From NCBI GenBank assembly GCA_030141605.1, contig JAQGDQ010000328.1:1-64000 (forward strand): a DNA stretch of 64,000 nucleotides. The letters run 5' to 3'. Origin of the DNA: Tubiluchus corallicola (lineage: Eukaryota; Priapulida; Priapulimorpha; Priapulimorphida; Tubiluchidae). Below are positions 56,018 through 64,000 of this stretch, in pieces (position 1 is the first letter of the stretch; each line of letters opens with the position of its first letter). The notes below the pieces were generated by a model. It was not told the DNA's origin. It did no database searches and worked only from the letters and a program-made list of their open reading frames with translations. The position numbers and the translations under genes are program-made.

Positions 56018-57716
56018 TTTGCTTCATCTCTGTGCACTGGTGAAAACCGAAACGATTTCACGCACCAAAAATATTGTTTTCCGGCGATGGTCCTCACACC
56101 AACTACTAGTGCTTCACCAAGATGCAGTGGTAAACAAATTAACAATAGATTTACATTAAATACTATTATTTAAACTGTGCTAACCTCGTTCTGACCAATG
56201 AAATGTACAGTACTTAATTCATTGTTTCAATACCTGGAGGGTTAGTGATACTTTTGTGCCAACACATTGATTTTGGGCAAAGGATGCAGGAACAAGTGCT
56301 AGGTAGAGTATAACAGCAAAGCATAACTAAATTAACTAACTGATCAGCACTAACAGTGACTAAACTCAGAGGCACAAAGGTTACGAAAAAGCACCAAAAA
56401 GCTTATAATTGTTAAACTAACCTTTACCTACTAACTTGAAATTATCGGTACCAGTTTTTATATTGCAGTTACGCATACATATGTCTAGGATTGCTTTCGA
56501 AATTTTGCTGGACAAAACTAAGAAAAAATTAAACTTAATTACCATTTTGAGTAATTATAACTTGCTAATGACATCGTCGTGCATACATGATTATTATATA
56601 AAGACCAACCATTGCCTGCATAGATAGGTTATAGGACTATGGAATATGTAATAATGGTTGACTATTGCCTACACTATAACACAGCTCTCAATAATGTACA
56701 ATACATTTTCATAAAACAGGAACTATAGCCAACAGGTCACTCGACCCTCCAAATCAAATGGGCAGAATAATGCCAATTGTTTTTATAAGACACAGAAGTC
56801 TCAAAAAAAGAAAAAAATTTCAAAAGTACACAAAGTTTGCAATTAATGTTACTAAGATATGTTGGGTTTTGCATTTTTTCTTATGATGTGATCCTGGCCA
56901 TATTCTTTCCATTGTAAATTTTTCTGTGCAATGAATTTCATGCTTAATTTCTACAGTTATAAACTGTTAAAAATAGTTCTTTTACAGGCTCTTGTGAATT
57001 TTGTTTTTTTATCCCACTGGAAATAGTTCAGTTGTAAATTGAAATTCATTAATTTGTAAGATCTTTAATTTATTAATTGTACCAATTAATTGTACATAAA
57101 GAATTATTTCCGTGTTATATCATGTCATTATTTAGTAGTATTTTAAATAGATTTTGGAATCATGAATACAGTCTTGTAAAGATGATGTATATTGCTTGAT
57201 TTTGTTCTGCAGTAAACACAATTTGTTTAAAAACTGTGCACAGAAACCACACTAAATCATGCTGACTGCGTGACATCTAAAAAGTTTTAATGATAAAGAA
57301 TTTATGCAGTTGAAATGCTGAGTTATTCGAATCCACAATTTTAGGTTCGAATCGAATGCGATTTAAAAAAAAACTTATTCGAATCTAATTGAACGTTCAA
57401 TGCTCATCCCTAGCAGTTACTGATAATAGGTTCAGATTTAAAGTAATTCAGATCTTTTATTATTAAGATCATCCGGTTCTTGTTACGTATAAATTCATAG
57501 CACAGCCAATAATTCAACACACAAATCTGTTTTTGTAATCACAAACTTTATTTCTCAGTTCTACCGTTCGACATCTTTTAAAATTCTTTCGTAAATTTGA
57601 GTTTTTCACAATTATAAACTGACATCTGGACTAACAGTCTAATACTACATTTCACAGCATTCTCTATCCACGAGGTGTTTCTAAAATTGCCTACGGCTAA
57701 TTGATCATATGTTAAT
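56018..57716. other. intergenic region between the phosphatase and LIMK
   Basis: About 1.7 kb between the phosphatase stop and the proposed LIMK start, both on the minus strand. It must hold the phosphatase 3' end and the LIMK promoter/5' UTR. I saw no CpG-rich block or clear TATA element. Confidence 0.4.
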
Positions 57717-61571
<3,855 letters not shown>

Positions 61572-62455
61572 CTGGAGAAAAAATGATTTTCAAACTAGTT
61601 CTGTCTGTGAAGAGAATGCTCTACCCATGTTTCAAATTAAACAACAGCTAGCTAATTTAACTGTGGGCAAAACCATTAATCAGAAACTGTAGTGAGAAGA
61701 ACAATGTATATATTTTCACTTGCTAGTTCGGTAAGTCTTTTCACAGTTCCAGCAATTGATGATGATCGTGAAAAGGTCAAAGATTAAGACAAAACATAGG
61801 CGGCAGTGAACACGACAGCATATTTGCGTACATTTGACAACGCCTCACAGCCCATACTGCTGCATTAGTAACAGTTTTAGCTAGTTCATTTTTTCTTATT
61901 CCTAAGCGAAATCCTGCTAGTAAATCACTCTATGCACAGACTAATACATAATTAAGTATTTAAAGTCCATGTAAAACAACTGAAGTTACTGGACTGATGT
62001 GGCAGATGGCTTTGCTTAACCCACATATCACGTGATGGTCATAGTTGAGATGTGCTGCCGTGATACACTTAACTTTTGTCCTACAGCAACTGCACACAGG
62101 AAAACTGTGAAATATGTGAAAACTTGAATACAGACGGTCTGTAACGATACACTTAGGTCACGACACGATATATGTCACGATACAATACATATCATGATAT
62201 ACCCGAGCTAACATTTGCAGGTTTCATAAACAAAAAAAACTAGATTAAGCTGCTGACAAGAAATGGTGAGCATGTTTTAGGATTGCTAAATGCTAAAACA
62301 ACTCGACGTTTATTGCTTGTGTAATGTGTAAACTATTGTTAGCATTGTAAACCAACAAATAAACAATACATTTCAATACTTCAAGTGTGAACGTTGCTGC
62401 ACTTTCACAAGTTTATATGTAAACAACGAAATTAACGTACTACAGATTAAACACC
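61572..62455. other. non-coding, upstream PTP intron
   Basis: I looked on the minus strand for the preceding phosphatase exons and found none that fit. ACACGATATATGTCACGATA-type short direct repeats occur at about 62160-62200. Confidence 0.4.
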
Positions 62456-62800
62456 TTGCACTTTCAACCGCTTTGGCTGCTAGCAGTGCCTGTGTCAAGT
62501 CAACTACTGAATGCTACATAACCACAGCTTGCACTTTCAACCGCTTTGGCTGCTAGCAGTGCCTGTGTCAAGTCAACTACTGAATGCTACATAACCACAG
62601 CTTGCACTTTCAACCGTTTTGGCTGCTAGCATTGCCTGTGTCAAGTCAACTACTGAATGCTACATAACCACAGCTTGCACTTTCAACCGTTTTGGCTGCT
62701 AGCAGTGCCTGTGTCAAGTCAACTACTGAATGCTACATAACCACAGCTTGCACTTTCAACCGTTTTGGCTGCTAGCAGTGCCTGTGTTAGCTCAACTATT
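62456..62800 (+). repeat. 73-bp tandem repeat, about 4.5 units
   Basis: Units start at 62456, 62529, 62602, 62675 and 62748 (TTGCACTTTCAACCGCTTTG, GCTGCTAGCAGTGCCTGTGT, CAAGTCAACTACTGAATGCT, ACATAACCACAGC). A strict 73-bp period with very few differences. Confidence 0.95.
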
Positions 62801-64000
62801 GCTACCTGCACTGAATGTTACATAACCACAGTACATTCTACAGCTGCAGTTTCAATTACTTCACATCGTTTTTATTGTCACAGATGCGAGCATTTAATTT
62901 ACAGCTTATTAATAATTTTGATTTGTAGTTTTAAACTTTTGTTTTCACTACCACTAAGTCAGTGCTGAGATCTGTTTGTACACTTGGAATTTTTCAATAT
63001 ATGTATGTACTTGCTACTGCTATATATTTGTATATACTGGGTCACTTGGCTTCTCTGTGAATAACTACTATTCTTGACTTGGTAGCAAGACACAGGACAA
63101 GCAATAGGCTTAAACAGTTGTTTTGAATATTATAAAGTTGAGACTCAGGTGCCATGATATATTGGCTGATGTATTGACTTTAACATTTGTACTATTGTTG
63201 ATTATGTTTACAATTTTGGTGTATATGTGGATTGACAGTGAGACTATGATTTCGAATACAATGCAGATCGCAAAGCTAAACCATATTTTCATTCAGTGAT
63301 TTCATCTGTTTAACACAAAAATCGCAACTACAAAAACAGTCTGATAAACCTGCCAATGTCGGTTGTTAGCTCTCCCCAAAACACCCCAGCGAAAACTTTA
63401 GCGGCACGACATTTATTAGCACGCGGTCAAGAGCATGCTAATTTGCTAAATATCATTGACTGAGATTATCACAACACAGATGCATTTCAGTGATGCGCAT
63501 ATGGTAATAAAAAGCGCATCTGCTGATCATTACAGGACAACAATATAGCAGCAGATGTATAAAAAACACAAAAGACTGATGAGAAGCAAAAATAAACACT
63601 CAGTTGGCTGCGCTTGAGAGGTAAAGGGTTGAGGAGTAGCGGCCGAAACTTGACTCTCAAGTTCCACCTGATGACTCTAAAAACCTGTATTTGTATTTGT
63701 TTTTTCCTTACTCCTTTCATAACATATTCCTTGAAAAATATTATAACTATACGCATACAAAATTTTTCTCCATTAATACAAACTATTTTATGATTATAAT
63801 TACACTCCTACAAAAATAAGAATATAATCACCTCTCAAAAAACTAAAACTATAATAAGTAAACCTACTCCCATGACCTTCTTTCTCCAAACTGTTTTTTA
63901 GCGCTATCCTGTTCTTACTGACCTGCCTAACTTTTCCTTTTTCACATTTATTACATAATTCTTTTCTCTCTAGTACAAACTCCATACACTAACAAATGCC
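62801..64000. other. non-coding right end of window
   Basis: No recognisable exon or RNA. Small minus-strand frames (for example 63487-63756) have no phosphatase or other motif. Confidence 0.4.

Overview
This window is AT-rich, intron-rich nuclear DNA from an invertebrate metazoan. The evidence is GT-AG split genes for a LIM-domain kinase and a receptor tyrosine phosphatase, an intronless class A GPCR, LINE, LTR and DNA-transposon relics, 5S-rRNA-derived repeats and many microsatellites. I cannot fix the phylum from sequence alone; nothing points to a prokaryote, plasmid or virus.

Layout. (1) 0-7.9 kb: two 5S-rRNA-derived copies in a GC-rich patch, an intact single-exon GPCR on the minus strand (3893-5464), a long GAT microsatellite just upstream of it, and a LINE relic carrying a perfect 62-bp palindrome. 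(2) 8-12.2 kb: a three-layer nest of mobile DNA. A dispersed repeat is split by a 5'-truncated LINE with an open 969-codon frame, and the LINE 3' UTR is split by a solo LTR. Target duplications are visible for both inner insertions. (3) 12.2-19.9 kb: non-coding repeat-rich DNA, including an inverted second copy of the GAT-containing segment and a TA-flanked pogo-like element that holds a 29-bp minisatellite. (4) 19.9-56.0 kb, minus strand: a complete LIM kinase (LIMK) gene that I assembled from 15 coding exons (2061 nt, 686 aa) with every splice phase consistent: LIM-LIM-PDZ-Ser/Pro linker-kinase. Its introns hold most of the repeats of the window, including a 1.2-kb 19-bp satellite, a 112-bp satellite, a 60-bp array with 17 exact AP-1 consensus sites, and several dead LINE pieces. 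(5) 57.7-61.6 kb, minus strand: the last four exons of a receptor-type protein tyrosine phosphatase. They encode the C-terminal half of a D2-like domain whose WPD catalytic acid is replaced. The gene continues upstream, probably past the window edge. (6) 61.6-64 kb: non-coding, with a 73-bp tandem repeat.

The genes do not form an operon. LIMK (actin control through cofilin) and the phosphatase lie 1.7 kb apart on the same strand, with no evidence of joint regulation. I found no new multi-gene system. The most informative observations are the nested insertions, the short repeat families with several copies in the window, the tandem arrays held inside terminal-inverted-repeat elements, the AP-1 array in LIMK, the GC-AG intron and the probable pseudophosphatase domain.
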